Shown here piece after piece: positions 1 to 7,240 of a stretch of 11,826 nucleotides of DNA (its first letter is position 1; each line of letters opens with the position of its first letter). The DNA is taken from contig VSNY01000122.1 of the NCBI GenBank assembly GCA_009774535.1, positions 1-11,826 on the forward strand. The letters run 5' to 3'. The translations under genes were made by a program, and so were the position numbers. Below the pieces are notes generated by a model. The model was not told where the DNA came from. It worked only from the letters and a program-made list of their open reading frames with translations, and did no database searches. The stretch comes from Lachnospiraceae bacterium. Its GTDB lineage: Bacteria > Bacillota > Clostridia > Lachnospirales > Lachnospiraceae.

Positions 1-1
1 G

Positions 2-439
2 ATTACAAGGTTCCACAATCCTTATGTCAAACATGCGCTGCTTGCGATTTCCCTTAATTCCGTGTCCAAATGGCGTGCAAGATGTATGCCGAGTTTTCTT
101 GGATATTTGGAACAGTTTGGAAAACTGCCGAAACATCTGACATTTTCGCTGGCTGCGCTGCTGGCGTTTTACACAGGCAGTGAAATCCGTGACAAGGCGC
201 TGATCGGGCATCGCGGCGAAGAGGAATACCAGATTCTGGATGATGCGGCAGTACTGGAATTTTTTGCGCGGCACAGTCAGATGGATACCGAAGCGTACGT
301 ACATGCGGCGCTGTCTAACACAGATTTCTGGGGAAGGGATTTAAGCGCGTTAGACGGAGTGGAGCAGGCTGTAGCCGCTGATCTTACAGAGATCCGTATA
401 TCAGGCATGCGTAAGGCGATGGAGAAATATTTTCACTGA
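2..439 (+). CDS. uxaB: Tagaturonate reductase, C-terminal part (5' end outside window)
   Basis: NAD-dependent reductase of the mannitol dehydrogenase superfamily, converting D-tagaturonate to D-altronate in cytoplasmic galacturonate catabolism. The frame is open from base 2, giving 145 residues. It begins with RFHNPYVKHALLAISLNSVSKW-like sequence, the RF-N-P-[FY]-V ... SISLNSVSK block typical of UxaB C-terminal domains, followed by a helical region (LTFSLAALLAFY). A GTG at 62 falls inside this conserved block, so it is not the start; the gene is truncated by the window edge. Family members are about 480-500 residues, so only the last third is present. The next gene encodes altronate dehydratase, the following step, which supports UxaB over the related fructuronate reductase UxuB. 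The 184 nt gap after the stop holds no gene, and I saw no terminator with a T-run in it. Confidence 0.85.
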   Translation: MTRFHNPYVKHALLAISLNSVSKWRARCMPSFLGYLEQFGKLPKHLTFSLAALLAFYTGSEIRDKALIGHRGEEEYQILDDAAVLEFFARHSQMDTEAYVHAALSNTDFWGRDLSALDGVEQAVAADLTEIRISGMRKAMEKYFH

Positions 440-623
440 CCGCAGCGAGTGGCGCAGGGCATTTTTCACTGGCAGTGACAAGTCTTATGCAGGGATCGTA
501 TTTCGCTGCTGCTGACGATTTATGTACAAATGGAATAGTATGGATACGGCTGTGTGGGATCTGTGATGGAGGGAGAACAGAAGCAGACAGAAGCAAGCCG
601 GAAAAAGAGAGCGGGTGAACGGT

Positions 624-2135
624 ATGAAAGATTTTATTAAGATCCATGAACAGGATAATGTTATCGTGGCGATTCGTGAGATTGCGGCCGGGGAGACGAT
701 TGTGCTGCAAGCCGCGGACGGCGGTGCGCCGGGTGTGGAAACGGCTGCGGTACAGGCGCTGGAGACAATTCCGGCGGGACATAAAATGGCGGTAAGCAAT
801 ATTGCGTGCGGCCGCGAGGTGATCAAGTACGGATTCCGAATCGGCCATGCGAAGGAAGAGATCCGCGCCGGGGAGTGGGTACACGTACACAATATCAAAA
901 CGGCGCTTGGAGACTTGTTGGAATATACGTATGAACCTGTGCAGACGGCGCTCAAACCGACTGAAGAAGCCTTTTTTTACGGATTTCTGCGGCCGGACAG
1001 CCAAGCGGGCGTGCGTAACGAGATCTGGATTATTCCGACCGTCGGGTGTGTGAATAATCTTGCGCAGGCAATGGCAAAAACCGCGAATGCAAAAGTAACG
1101 GGCAGCGTGGAAGAAGTGATTGCATTTACGCATCCATATGGCTGTTCGCAGATGGGCGAAGACCAGGAACATACCAGGACAATTCTTGCAGACCTTGTCA
1201 GACATCCGAACGCAGGCGGGGTACTGGTGCTGGGTTTAGGCTGTGAGAACAGTAATATCGAGGAATTAAAACGTTATATTGGGGAATATGATCAAGAACG
1301 GGTCAGATTTCTGGTCTGCCAGGAATGTGAAGATGAAATGGAGGAAGGAGAAAAAATACTGGACGAGCTGATCAGCTATGCGTCGCGCTTCCAGCGGGAG
1401 AAGATCAGCGCGTCAAAGCTGGTGATCGGCATGAAATGCGGCGGCAGCGATGGATTTTCCGGGATTACGGCAAATCCGCTGGTCGGCAGGTTTTCCGATC
1501 TGTTAATTAGCAAAGGCGGGACGACGGTACTGACGGAGGTGCCGGAGATGTTCGGTGCGGAGACGCTTTTGATGAACCGCTGCGGTTCCAAGGAACTGTT
1601 TGCGCAGACGGTGTCACTGATTAACGATTTTAAACAGTATTTTAAGGAAAATCACCAGACGATTTATGAAAATCCGTCGCCAGGTAATAAAAAAGGCGGA
1701 ATTTCCACACTGGAAGATAAATCGTTAGGCTGTACGCAAAAATCCGGCAGCGCAGCGGTATCCGGCGTGTTAGCGTATGGGGAACGCGTACAAACGCCGG
1801 GGCTGAACCTGCTGTCCGCGCCTGGGAACGACCTGGTGGCGGCTACCGCGCTGGCGGCAAGCGGGGCGCAGATCGTGCTGTTTACGACCGGGCGCGGGAC
1901 GCCGTTTGCGTCTGTGGTTCCTACGGTAAAAATATCCAGTAACAGTATGCTGGCAGAAAAGAAAAAAAACTGGATCGATTTTAACGCCGGGGTACTTGCA
2001 GAAGACGCAGGCTTTGACGAGATGGGGCAAAAGCTGTTTGATTATGTGCTGGCTGTTGCTTCCGGGGAAAAAGTATGCAGCGAGAAAGCAGGGTTCCATG
2101 ATCTGGCGATATTTAAGCAGGGAGTGACTTTATAA
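624..2135 (+). CDS. uxaA: Altronate dehydratase
   Basis: Cytoplasmic enzyme that dehydrates D-altronate to 2-keto-3-deoxy-D-gluconate; the family is iron dependent. The protein is 503 residues from ATG 624, close to the roughly 495 of E. coli UxaA. Residues 1 to about 95 form the SAF-type N-terminal domain (start MKDFIKIH, end near GEWVHVHN). The catalytic UxaA/GarD-type domain follows, with RNEIWIIPTVGCVNN, HPYGCSQMGEDQ, LGLGCEN and MKCGGSDGFSGITANP blocks containing conserved cysteines. An in-frame GTG at 615 would add three residues, but ATG 624 is preferred because GGGTGA lies 5 nt upstream of it. It follows uxaB by 184 nt and precedes the TRAP genes by about 70 nt, consistent with one catabolic unit. 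Galactarate dehydratase (GarD) is the main alternative in this family; the uxaB neighbour argues for altronate. Confidence 0.9.
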   Translation: MKDFIKIHEQDNVIVAIREIAAGETIVLQAADGGAPGVETAAVQALETIPAGHKMAVSNIACGREVIKYGFRIGHAKEEIRAGEWVHVHNIKTALGDLLEYTYEPVQTALKPTEEAFFYGFLRPDSQAGVRNEIWIIPTVGCVNNLAQAMAKTANAKVTGSVEEVIAFTHPYGCSQMGEDQEHTRTILADLVRHPNAGGVLVLGLGCENSNIEELKRYIGEYDQERVRFLVCQECEDEMEEGEKILDELISYASRFQREKISASKLVIGMKCGGSDGFSGITANPLVGRFSDLLISKGGTTVLTEVPEMFGAETLLMNRCGSKELFAQTVSLINDFKQYFKENHQTIYENPSPGNKKGGISTLEDKSLGCTQKSGSAAVSGVLAYGERVQTPGLNLLSAPGNDLVAATALAASGAQIVLFTTGRGTPFASVVPTVKISSNSMLAEKKKNWIDFNAGVLAEDAGFDEMGQKLFDYVLAVASGEKVCSEKAGFHDLAIFKQGVTL

Positions 2136-2161
2136 GCAGACGAAGACGTTAGCAATCATAA

Positions 2162-2181
2162 ATATAGCATGGATATAGCAT
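2162..2181 (+). repeat. Short direct repeat upstream of the TRAP receptor gene
   Basis: ATATAGCAT occurs at 2162-2170 and again at 2173-2181, an 11-base period (about one helical turn), 26 bases upstream of the receptor start codon. Spacing of one turn on one face of the helix is compatible with a binding site, but it may be chance in AT-rich spacer DNA. No clear -35/-10 pair was found here. Confidence 0.35.
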
Positions 2182-2206
2182 AGGTAATAGAAAGGAACTG
2201 GTATTT

Positions 2207-3244
2207 ATGAAAAAAATAAAAAGCATGTGTGCCGTCCTCATCAGTTCAGGGCTGGTATTCGCAGCCGCCTTCGGGCTTACCGGCTGCAGTTCCCTCAATG
2301 ACGGAAAGCGGATTGTGCGCATTTCCCATGCCCAGTCCGAGACACATCCGGAGCATCTGGGATTGTTAAAATTCAAAGAATATATTGAAGAACGTTTAGG
2401 GGACAAATATGAAATCCAGATTTATCCAAACGAACTGCTCGGCGGTGCGCAAAAAGCGATAGAGCTGACGCAGACAGGAGCGATTGACTTTGTAGTGGCA
2501 GGTACAGCGAACCTGGAAAATTTTGCTGATGTATATGAAGTGTTCAGTATGCCGTATCTGTTTACTTCGGAAAGCGCATATCATGAGGTTATGAATGATA
2601 CCGATTATATGGAAGCAGTTTATGAATCGACAAATGAAGCTGGTTTCCGTGTGCTGACCTGGTACAATGCAGGCACCAGAAGTTTTTACGCAAAAAAGTC
2701 GATTCATACGCCGGATGACTTAAAAGGGCTGAAAATGCGTGTGCAGCAGAGTCCGGCCAGCGTGAATATGGCGAATGCCTTTGGCGCGGCCGCTTCCCCA
2801 ATGAGCTTTGGCGAAGTATATACCGCGATCCAGCAGGGGGTGATCGACGGGGCGGAAAATAACGAGCTGGCGCTGACCAATAATAAACATGGCGAAGTAG
2901 CTAAATTTTACTCCTATAATATGCACCAGATGGTGCCGGATATGCTGATCGGCAACCTGAAATTTTTAGAAGGTCTGAGCGAAGAAGAATATGGTATTTT
3001 CCGGGAAGCCGCACTTTTGTCTACCGAAGAGGAAATGGTTTTCTGGGACGAACAGGTCGAAGAGGCAAAAGCGATCGCCAAAGACCAGATGGGCGTGGAA
3101 TTTATCGATGTAGACGTGCAGGCGTTTAAGGATAAAGTGTCTTCGGTACAGCAGGAAATGCTGGATGAGAATGAAAGCATCCGTGATCTGTATGACCATA
3201 TCCAGCAGGTGAATGAGAAATATGCAAAGGAGGGAGAATCCTAA
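2207..3244 (+). CDS. TRAP transporter substrate-binding lipoprotein (DctP family)
   Basis: Extracytoplasmic solute receptor of a tripartite ATP-independent periplasmic (TRAP) transporter; in a Gram-positive it would be tethered to the membrane as a lipoprotein. The 345-residue protein has a lipoprotein signal peptide: KK near the start, a hydrophobic stretch at about 8-23 and the lipobox LTGC with Cys27. The mature domain has the family layout: HAQSETHPEH near the start, YPNELLGG, LKGLKMRV with Arg178 as the likely carboxylate-binding arginine, and SFGEVYTAIQQGVIDGAEN. AAAGGAA lies about 12 nt upstream of ATG 2207. The stop codon overlaps the start of the small permease gene (TAATG). TRAP receptors bind organic acids; the uxaBA neighbours suggest a hexuronate or related sugar acid, which is inference. 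Confidence 0.92.
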   Translation: MKKIKSMCAVLISSGLVFAAAFGLTGCSSLNDGKRIVRISHAQSETHPEHLGLLKFKEYIEERLGDKYEIQIYPNELLGGAQKAIELTQTGAIDFVVAGTANLENFADVYEVFSMPYLFTSESAYHEVMNDTDYMEAVYESTNEAGFRVLTWYNAGTRSFYAKKSIHTPDDLKGLKMRVQQSPASVNMANAFGAAASPMSFGEVYTAIQQGVIDGAENNELALTNNKHGEVAKFYSYNMHQMVPDMLIGNLKFLEGLSEEEYGIFREAALLSTEEEMVFWDEQVEEAKAIAKDQMGVEFIDVDVQAFKDKVSSVQQEMLDENESIRDLYDHIQQVNEKYAKEGES

Positions 3245-3744
3245 TGGAAGCATTAAACAAAATCCGAAAAGCGATTGATGTAACGCTAAGTTCCGCATGT
3301 GCGGTCATATTTGCAGCGATGGTAATTATCGGAACATATCAGATTGTAACGCGGTTTATATTTAAAAGTCCGAGTACGGTATCTGAAGAACTCCTTACTT
3401 ACAGCTTTACCTGGATGGCGCTTTTGTCGAGTGCTTATGTATTCGGCAAACGGGATCATATGCGCATGGGATTTATGGCGGATAAGGCAGGCCCTGGCGG
3501 TCAAAAAATACTCAGCATTATAGGTGAACTGCTGGTTCTGCTGCTTGCATCCAGTGTTATGGTCTACGGCGGCGTGACGATTACAAAGCTTACCATGACA
3601 CAGTCCACGGCTTCTCTTGGAATCCCAATGGGTGTTGTCTATACGATTATTCCGATCTCAGGTCTTTTAATTGTATTTTACGCGGTACTTAATATCGTGG
3701 ATCTGGTAAGCGGAGCAGCGCGCGGTGCAAAGGAATCGAACTGA
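3244..3744 (+). CDS. TRAP transporter small permease (DctQ family)
   Basis: Small membrane subunit of the TRAP transporter, which pairs with the large permease and couples transport to an ion gradient. It has 166 residues with about four predicted hydrophobic helices (roughly 15-38, 50-66, 88-112 and 128-155). The family signature follows helix 1: YQIVTRFIF, then SEELLTYSFTWM and KRDHMRMGF. Its ATG shares a base with the preceding receptor's stop codon (TAATG), implying translational coupling. The large permease begins 29 nt after its stop. Confidence 0.92.
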   Translation: MEALNKIRKAIDVTLSSACAVIFAAMVIIGTYQIVTRFIFKSPSTVSEELLTYSFTWMALLSSAYVFGKRDHMRMGFMADKAGPGGQKILSIIGELLVLLLASSVMVYGGVTITKLTMTQSTASLGIPMGVVYTIIPISGLLIVFYAVLNIVDLVSGAARGAKESN

Positions 3745-3773
3745 TGTGACCATTTTTTTGAAAGGAGAAACAT

Positions 3774-5081
3774 ATGAATACTGCACTTGTTTGTGGACTG
3801 ATTATCCTGGTCGTACTGGCAGTCCTTTTGTTAGCGGGAGTCCCGATCGCTGTAGCGCTCGGCATCTCTTCGGTATGCGCCATCCTTCCGGTCATGGACA
3901 CGGGTGTTGCCGTGCTGACTGGGGCGCAGCGGATCTTTTCCGGTATTTCCGTATTCAGCCTGCTTGCGATTCCGTTCTTTATCCTGGCTGGAAACCTGAT
4001 GAACAAAGGCGGCATTGCCGTACGCCTGATTAACCTTGCAAAAGTCGTAACCGGACGCACGCCGGGCGCTCTGGCGCAGACAAACGTACTGGCAAATATG
4101 CTGTTTGGCGCCATTTCCGGTTCCGGCACGGCGGCAGCTTCAGCGATGGGCTCCATTATCGGCCCGATCGAAAAGGAAGAAGGCTATGACCCGAACTTTT
4201 CCGCGGCGGCAAACGTAGCTACCGCACCGACCGGGCTTTTAATTCCGCCAAGCAACGTTATGATTACGTTTTCACTCGTCAGCGGCGGTACTTCAGTAGC
4301 AGCGTTATTTATGGCAGGTTATATTCCGGGAATTTTATGGGGACTTGCCTGCATGATCGTAATTTTCTGCATTGCCAAAAAGAGAGGCTACCGCAGCTCT
4401 GCCAGGTTTACGGCGAAAGAAAAATGGAATATTTTTCTGCAGGCGCTGCCTTGTTTATTATTGATTATTATTGTAATTGGAGGAATTATCGGCGGAATCT
4501 TTACGGCTACGGAAGGTTCGGTCGTAGCGGTGGTATACAGTCTGCTGCTATCCCTGTTTGGCTATAAATCCATTAAAATCAAGGATCTGCCGCAGATTTT
4601 AAAAGACAGCGCGGAGATGACAGGTATTATTATCTTCCTGATCGGCGTATCTTCGATTATGTCCTGGGTAATGGCATTTACGAACATTCCGGCGCTGGTA
4701 TCCAGCGGGCTGCTGTCGATCAGCAATAACCGCTACGTGATCCTGTTAATGATCAATATTATCCTGCTTGTAGTAGGCACCTTTATGGACATGACCCCGG
4801 CTTGTCTGATTTTTACACCGATTTTCCTTCCGGTATGTCAGGAGCTTGGTATGAATACGGTACATTTTGGGATTATGATGATCTTTAACCTTTGTATCGG
4901 AACGATTACGCCTCCGGTTGGTACGACACTGTTTGTAGGCGTTAAAGTCGGCGGGGTAAAGATCGAGACGGTGATCCGACAGCTGTTAATCTATTTTGCG
5001 GCGATCTTTGCGGTGCTGCTGCTGGTGACCTATATTCCGCAGATTTCTCTATGGCTGCCGAGTCTGATGGGGTATGTATAA
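3774..5081 (+). CDS. TRAP transporter large permease (DctM family)
   Basis: Main ion-coupled transmembrane channel subunit of the TRAP transporter (ion transporter superfamily). The 435-residue length is typical for DctM, which is usually about 425-440. Hydrophobic helices run through the protein. Family blocks include LAIPFFILAGNLMNKGG (about 60-76), NMLFGAISGSGTAAASAMGS (about 107-126), APTGLLIPPSNVMI (about 146-160) and the C-terminal MMIFNLCIGTITPPVGTTLF. A strong ribosome binding site (AAAGGAG) lies 7 nt before ATG 3774. This is the last gene of the uronate cluster; a long hairpin follows 20 nt after the stop. Confidence 0.93.
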   Translation: MNTALVCGLIILVVLAVLLLAGVPIAVALGISSVCAILPVMDTGVAVLTGAQRIFSGISVFSLLAIPFFILAGNLMNKGGIAVRLINLAKVVTGRTPGALAQTNVLANMLFGAISGSGTAAASAMGSIIGPIEKEEGYDPNFSAAANVATAPTGLLIPPSNVMITFSLVSGGTSVAALFMAGYIPGILWGLACMIVIFCIAKKRGYRSSARFTAKEKWNIFLQALPCLLLIIIVIGGIIGGIFTATEGSVVAVVYSLLLSLFGYKSIKIKDLPQILKDSAEMTGIIIFLIGVSSIMSWVMAFTNIPALVSSGLLSISNNRYVILLMINIILLVVGTFMDMTPACLIFTPIFLPVCQELGMNTVHFGIMMIFNLCIGTITPPVGTTLFVGVKVGGVKIETVIRQLLIYFAAIFAVLLLVTYIPQISLWLPSLMGYV

Positions 5082-5101
5082 TCATAGACGCGGTTAATTG
5101 T

Positions 5102-5145
5102 GTCCGCTTGCTGGATGATCCTTACAGATGATCCGGCAGGCGGAC
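5102..5145 (+). terminator. Hairpin terminator after the TRAP operon
   Basis: The arms 5102-5120 and 5127-5145 pair over 19 positions (16 Watson-Crick pairs, two G-T wobbles, one mismatch) around the 6-nt loop CTTACA. The base is GTCCGC/GCGGAC. The following sequence, GTTTGTAT, is only a weak T-tract, so termination may be incomplete. Its place 20 nt after the large permease gene fits the end of the operon. Confidence 0.65.
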
Positions 5146-5384
5146 GTTTGTATATGGACTTGAGAGCCTTGCAAAGTTCAATAACATATCCTTCTTAGGT
5201 TTGATTGCAATAGTCTTTTTGTTTGTTCATATGTCTGTATCCTATTCCGAATCTATTTGTGTTCTATTTGATTCATCACTAATTTTCAATCCCAATGCAA
5301 CAAAACGGATCTGTCCGCAATCTAATGTATGTAATTACGTAAGATACACAACATGCCGGCAAGAGACAAGAAGGGGTTTATAGG
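5146..5384. other. AT-rich intergenic stretch, no supported gene
   Basis: About 240 bases between the operon hairpin and the chimeric sigma ORF. A 60-codon open frame at 5201-5383 has no ribosome binding site and no recognisable protein features, so it is not called. The stretch must carry any promoter for the downstream ORF, but I found no convincing -35/-10 pair or ECF-type AAC/CGT pair. An 8-base palindrome GTAATTAC lies near 5331. Confidence 0.5.
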
Positions 5385-5777
5385 ATGGATACACTGGTTC
5401 AGCGAGCGATGAAAAAAGATGCAGAAAGCTTTATCAGATTAATGGAAGAGAATAAACAGTCGATGTTAAAGGTTGCCTACGGCTTTTTTTCAAATGAAGA
5501 AGATGTTCCAATGCTGCCGGAAGGAACGAATGACGACTATGTCGCTACGATCTGGGACGCAGACGGGCGGCCGTTGGAAAATCGGAATTTTGGCCATTAT
5601 TTAAGTATGAGCCATTATGGCAGGGATGTCTCTGAGATGACCGTTTATCTGTTAAAGACGCAGGACTTTCTGGATTATAAAGGGAATAACGCTTATATGC
5701 AGCCGGAGAAGGCAATATTCCGGACAACGGTTCGTTTTGATGAGGAGTCGTCTGTTTCGGATAAGACGAAAGAATAA
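5385..5777 (+). pseudogene. Chimeric remnant: ECF sigma factor N-terminus fused to an anti-sigma-like C-terminus
   Basis: This is an intact 130-codon frame with a good ribosome binding site (AAGAAGGGG before ATG 5385), but its two halves do not belong together. Residues 1-41 (MDTLVQRAMKKDAESFIRLM ... FSNEEDV) are the start of a clostridial ECF sigma-70 factor, covering region 2.1 up to the start of 2.2. The rest of region 2 and all of region 4 are absent. From residue 42 (PMLPEGTNDDYVATIWDADG onward) the sequence is polar and beta-rich. It resembles the extracellular C-terminal end of ECF-associated anti-sigma proteins of the DUF4179/DUF5643 kind. The simplest reading is an in-frame deletion that joined a sigma gene to its downstream anti-sigma gene, near base 5507. 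It cannot act as a sigma factor. The sigma half is clear; the identity of the C-terminal half is less sure. Confidence 0.65.
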
Positions 5778-5780
5778 GGT

Positions 5781-5792
5781 ATCTGATCAGAT
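5781..5792. promoter_or_regulatory. Perfect 12-bp palindrome upstream of the ECF sigma promoter
   Basis: ATCTGATCAGAT is a perfect palindrome ending 8 bases before the -35 box at 5801. It begins 3 bases after the stop of the chimeric ORF. It could be an operator for a dimeric regulator. With no loop and no T-run it is a poor terminator. Function is not shown by sequence alone. Confidence 0.35.
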
Positions 5793-5800
5793 GCCCAGGA

Positions 5801-5829
5801 TTGACAGTCAGTTTTTTTACAGTTATACT
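5801..5829 (+). promoter_or_regulatory. Sigma-A promoter of the ECF sigma/anti-sigma operon
   Basis: TTGACA at 5801-5806 is a perfect -35 box. The spacer is 17 bases, and TATACT at 5824-5829 matches the -10 consensus in five of six positions. Transcription would start near 5836, giving a leader of about 50 nt to the sigma gene at 5888. This suggests the sigma factor is made constitutively by the housekeeping polymerase and controlled by its anti-sigma factor, although an additional ECF-type promoter is not excluded. Confidence 0.75.
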
Positions 5830-5887
5830 AATCAAAGAACGAGTATTTGCACGTAAGTAAGCAAAGGAAAAACAGGGGAGGAGATCC

Positions 5888-6373
5888 ATGCGGAGTGAGG
5901 AGGAAGTGAACCATGCTGTCGAAAGATACGCAGACATGGTACGGCGCGTTTGTTTTTATCATCTGAAAAACGAAGCGGATACCGAAGATGTGTTTCAGAA
6001 CGTCTTTTTAAAATACATGCTCTATGACGGGGTTTTTCAGAGTGCGGAACATGAAAAAGCGTGGCTGCTTCGTGTAGCGATCAATGACTGCAAGGATATC
6101 CTGAAAAGCTTTTTCCGGCGAAATATGGTTCCTCTGCAGGCGGTACAAGAGCTGGAAGCAGACGTCTTACAGGATCACCAGGAAGTCTTGGAGGCAGTAT
6201 TATCTTTGCCAAAGCGGTACAAAGACGTCATATACCTGTATTATTTTGAAGGCTATACGGCGGCTGAGATCGGCAGGATTCTCGGAAAAAAGGAAAACAC
6301 GGTGTATTCCCTGCTTGCCAGAGGCCGGGGGATGCTGAAAAAAGAACTGGGAGGTGATGGAATTGGCGAATAA
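5888..6373 (+). CDS. ECF-type RNA polymerase sigma factor
   Basis: Extracytoplasmic-function sigma-70 factor that directs RNA polymerase to a small regulon when released by its anti-sigma factor. It has 161 residues, the usual ECF length. Region 2 spans about residues 8-75, with the region 2.2-like DTEDVFQNVFLKY and region 2.4 around KAWLLRVAINDCKD. Region 4 spans about 107-157: LPKRYKDVIYLYYFEGYTA, then the helix-turn-helix AAEIGRILGKKENTVYSLLARG. GGGGAGGAG lies 5 nt before ATG 5888. The stop overlaps the start of the next gene, an RsgI-like anti-sigma factor, as is usual for sigma/anti-sigma pairs. The recognised promoter is not evident in this window. Confidence 0.92.
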   Translation: MRSEEEVNHAVERYADMVRRVCFYHLKNEADTEDVFQNVFLKYMLYDGVFQSAEHEKAWLLRVAINDCKDILKSFFRRNMVPLQAVQELEADVLQDHQEVLEAVLSLPKRYKDVIYLYYFEGYTAAEIGRILGKKENTVYSLLARGRGMLKKELGGDGIGE

Positions 6374-7178
6374 GATACAGGATGCATTTGAACATGTAAC
6401 AGCGGATTCCAGTCTAAAGGAATCGACCAGAGAGTTTTTAGCAGCACAGCGCCGCAAAAAAACGTCTGTTTTCCTGCATCCGCCTATTTATAAAATACTG
6501 GCCGCAGCCTGTATGCTGACGATTCTGCTTTGCGGCGCCGGGGGCTATATGGGATATTCCTGGCTGCTTTCCCCGGTTTCTTATGTAAGCATTGATGTTA
6601 ATCCGTCGGTAGAACTGGCGCTGAACCGTCTGGACCGTGTGATATCGGTATCGGCATATAACCAACCGGGAGAAGAACTGCTGGACGGCCTTTCCCTGCG
6701 CGGCAAAAAGTATACAACAGCAATTGATCTGATTGCGGCAAGCAGAGTCCTGCGCAAATATCTGGCCTTGGATGAAGAGCTGGTAGTTACTGTGGCGGCA
6801 GACAGCAGCCGGGAAAGCGCTTTAAAGGCAGGCGTGGAGAAAAGCTGCAGCCATATCGGGCATGGCAGCCGCAGCGTCAGCGTGGATTTGGATGTGGTAT
6901 CCGAAGCGCATGGACATGGACTGTCTGTCGGAAAATATTCCGCCTATCTGCAGCTGTCGAAATATGATGACAGCATTACCATAGAGGAATGCCGGCATAT
7001 GAGCATGGCGGAAATCCACTGCCGCATTATCGAACACGAACACAGCAGCGGACATAAGCAGGGCAGCGGAAACAGCCAGTCTTACGAAACCGAAGACAGG
7101 GAAGAAGAACATGGACAAAATCCGCAGACACAGGAGCATGGACATCAGCACAGAAGAAACCATGGGAATCATGAATAA
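6363..7178 (+). CDS. Membrane-anchored RsgI-like anti-sigma factor with His-rich tail
   Basis: Likely sequesters the ECF sigma factor encoded just upstream and releases it on an envelope signal. From TTG 6363 it has 271 residues. About 1-38 form a cytoplasmic segment (ANKIQDAFEHVTADSSLKES). A transmembrane helix lies at about 43-67. The extracellular RsgI-middle-type domain (VSYVSIDVNPSVELALNRLD, about 72-125) follows, then a second mixed region. The last 50 or so residues are hydrophilic, with about ten histidines. TTG is chosen because GGGAGGTG lies 6 nt before it. GTG 6354 and ATG 6357 are in frame but too close to this site, and homologous proteins usually begin near ANKIQ. The gene overlaps the sigma gene by 11 nt. 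The His-rich tail could bind metal ions, which is inference. Confidence 0.85.
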   Translation: MANKIQDAFEHVTADSSLKESTREFLAAQRRKKTSVFLHPPIYKILAAACMLTILLCGAGGYMGYSWLLSPVSYVSIDVNPSVELALNRLDRVISVSAYNQPGEELLDGLSLRGKKYTTAIDLIAASRVLRKYLALDEELVVTVAADSSRESALKAGVEKSCSHIGHGSRSVSVDLDVVSEAHGHGLSVGKYSAYLQLSKYDDSITIEECRHMSMAEIHCRIIEHEHSSGHKQGSGNSQSYETEDREEEHGQNPQTQEHGHQHRRNHGNHE

Positions 7179-7220
7179 ACTGCGGTCTGATTGTTTCAGA
7201 TTCGCGGATATTCATGATTC
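7166..7220. terminator. Long hairpin between convergent genes, probable bidirectional terminator
   Basis: GAATCATGAATA at 7166-7177 is perfectly repeated in inverse at 7209-7220. Further imperfect pairing inside ends in TCTGA/TCAGA around the 5-nt loop TTGTT. It covers the last codons of the anti-sigma gene and ends 20 bases before the convergent transporter gene. No strong T-run flanks either side (only AATTTT near 7230), so it may stabilise or separate transcripts rather than act as a classic terminator. Confidence 0.5.
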
Positions 7221-7240
7221 GGTTCTGACAATTTTCGGTT

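Noticed and set aside
384..1205. 273-codon open frame on the minus strand
   Set aside because: It runs antisense through altronate dehydratase, has no recognisable domain, and is rich in Arg, His and Cys, as expected for a shadow frame.
3689..4156. 155-codon minus-strand frame
   Set aside because: Antisense to conserved TRAP permease sequence, with no ribosome binding site or domain.
5201..5383. 60-codon frame upstream of the chimeric sigma ORF
   Set aside because: No ribosome binding site, AT-rich noncoding character and no recognisable protein features.
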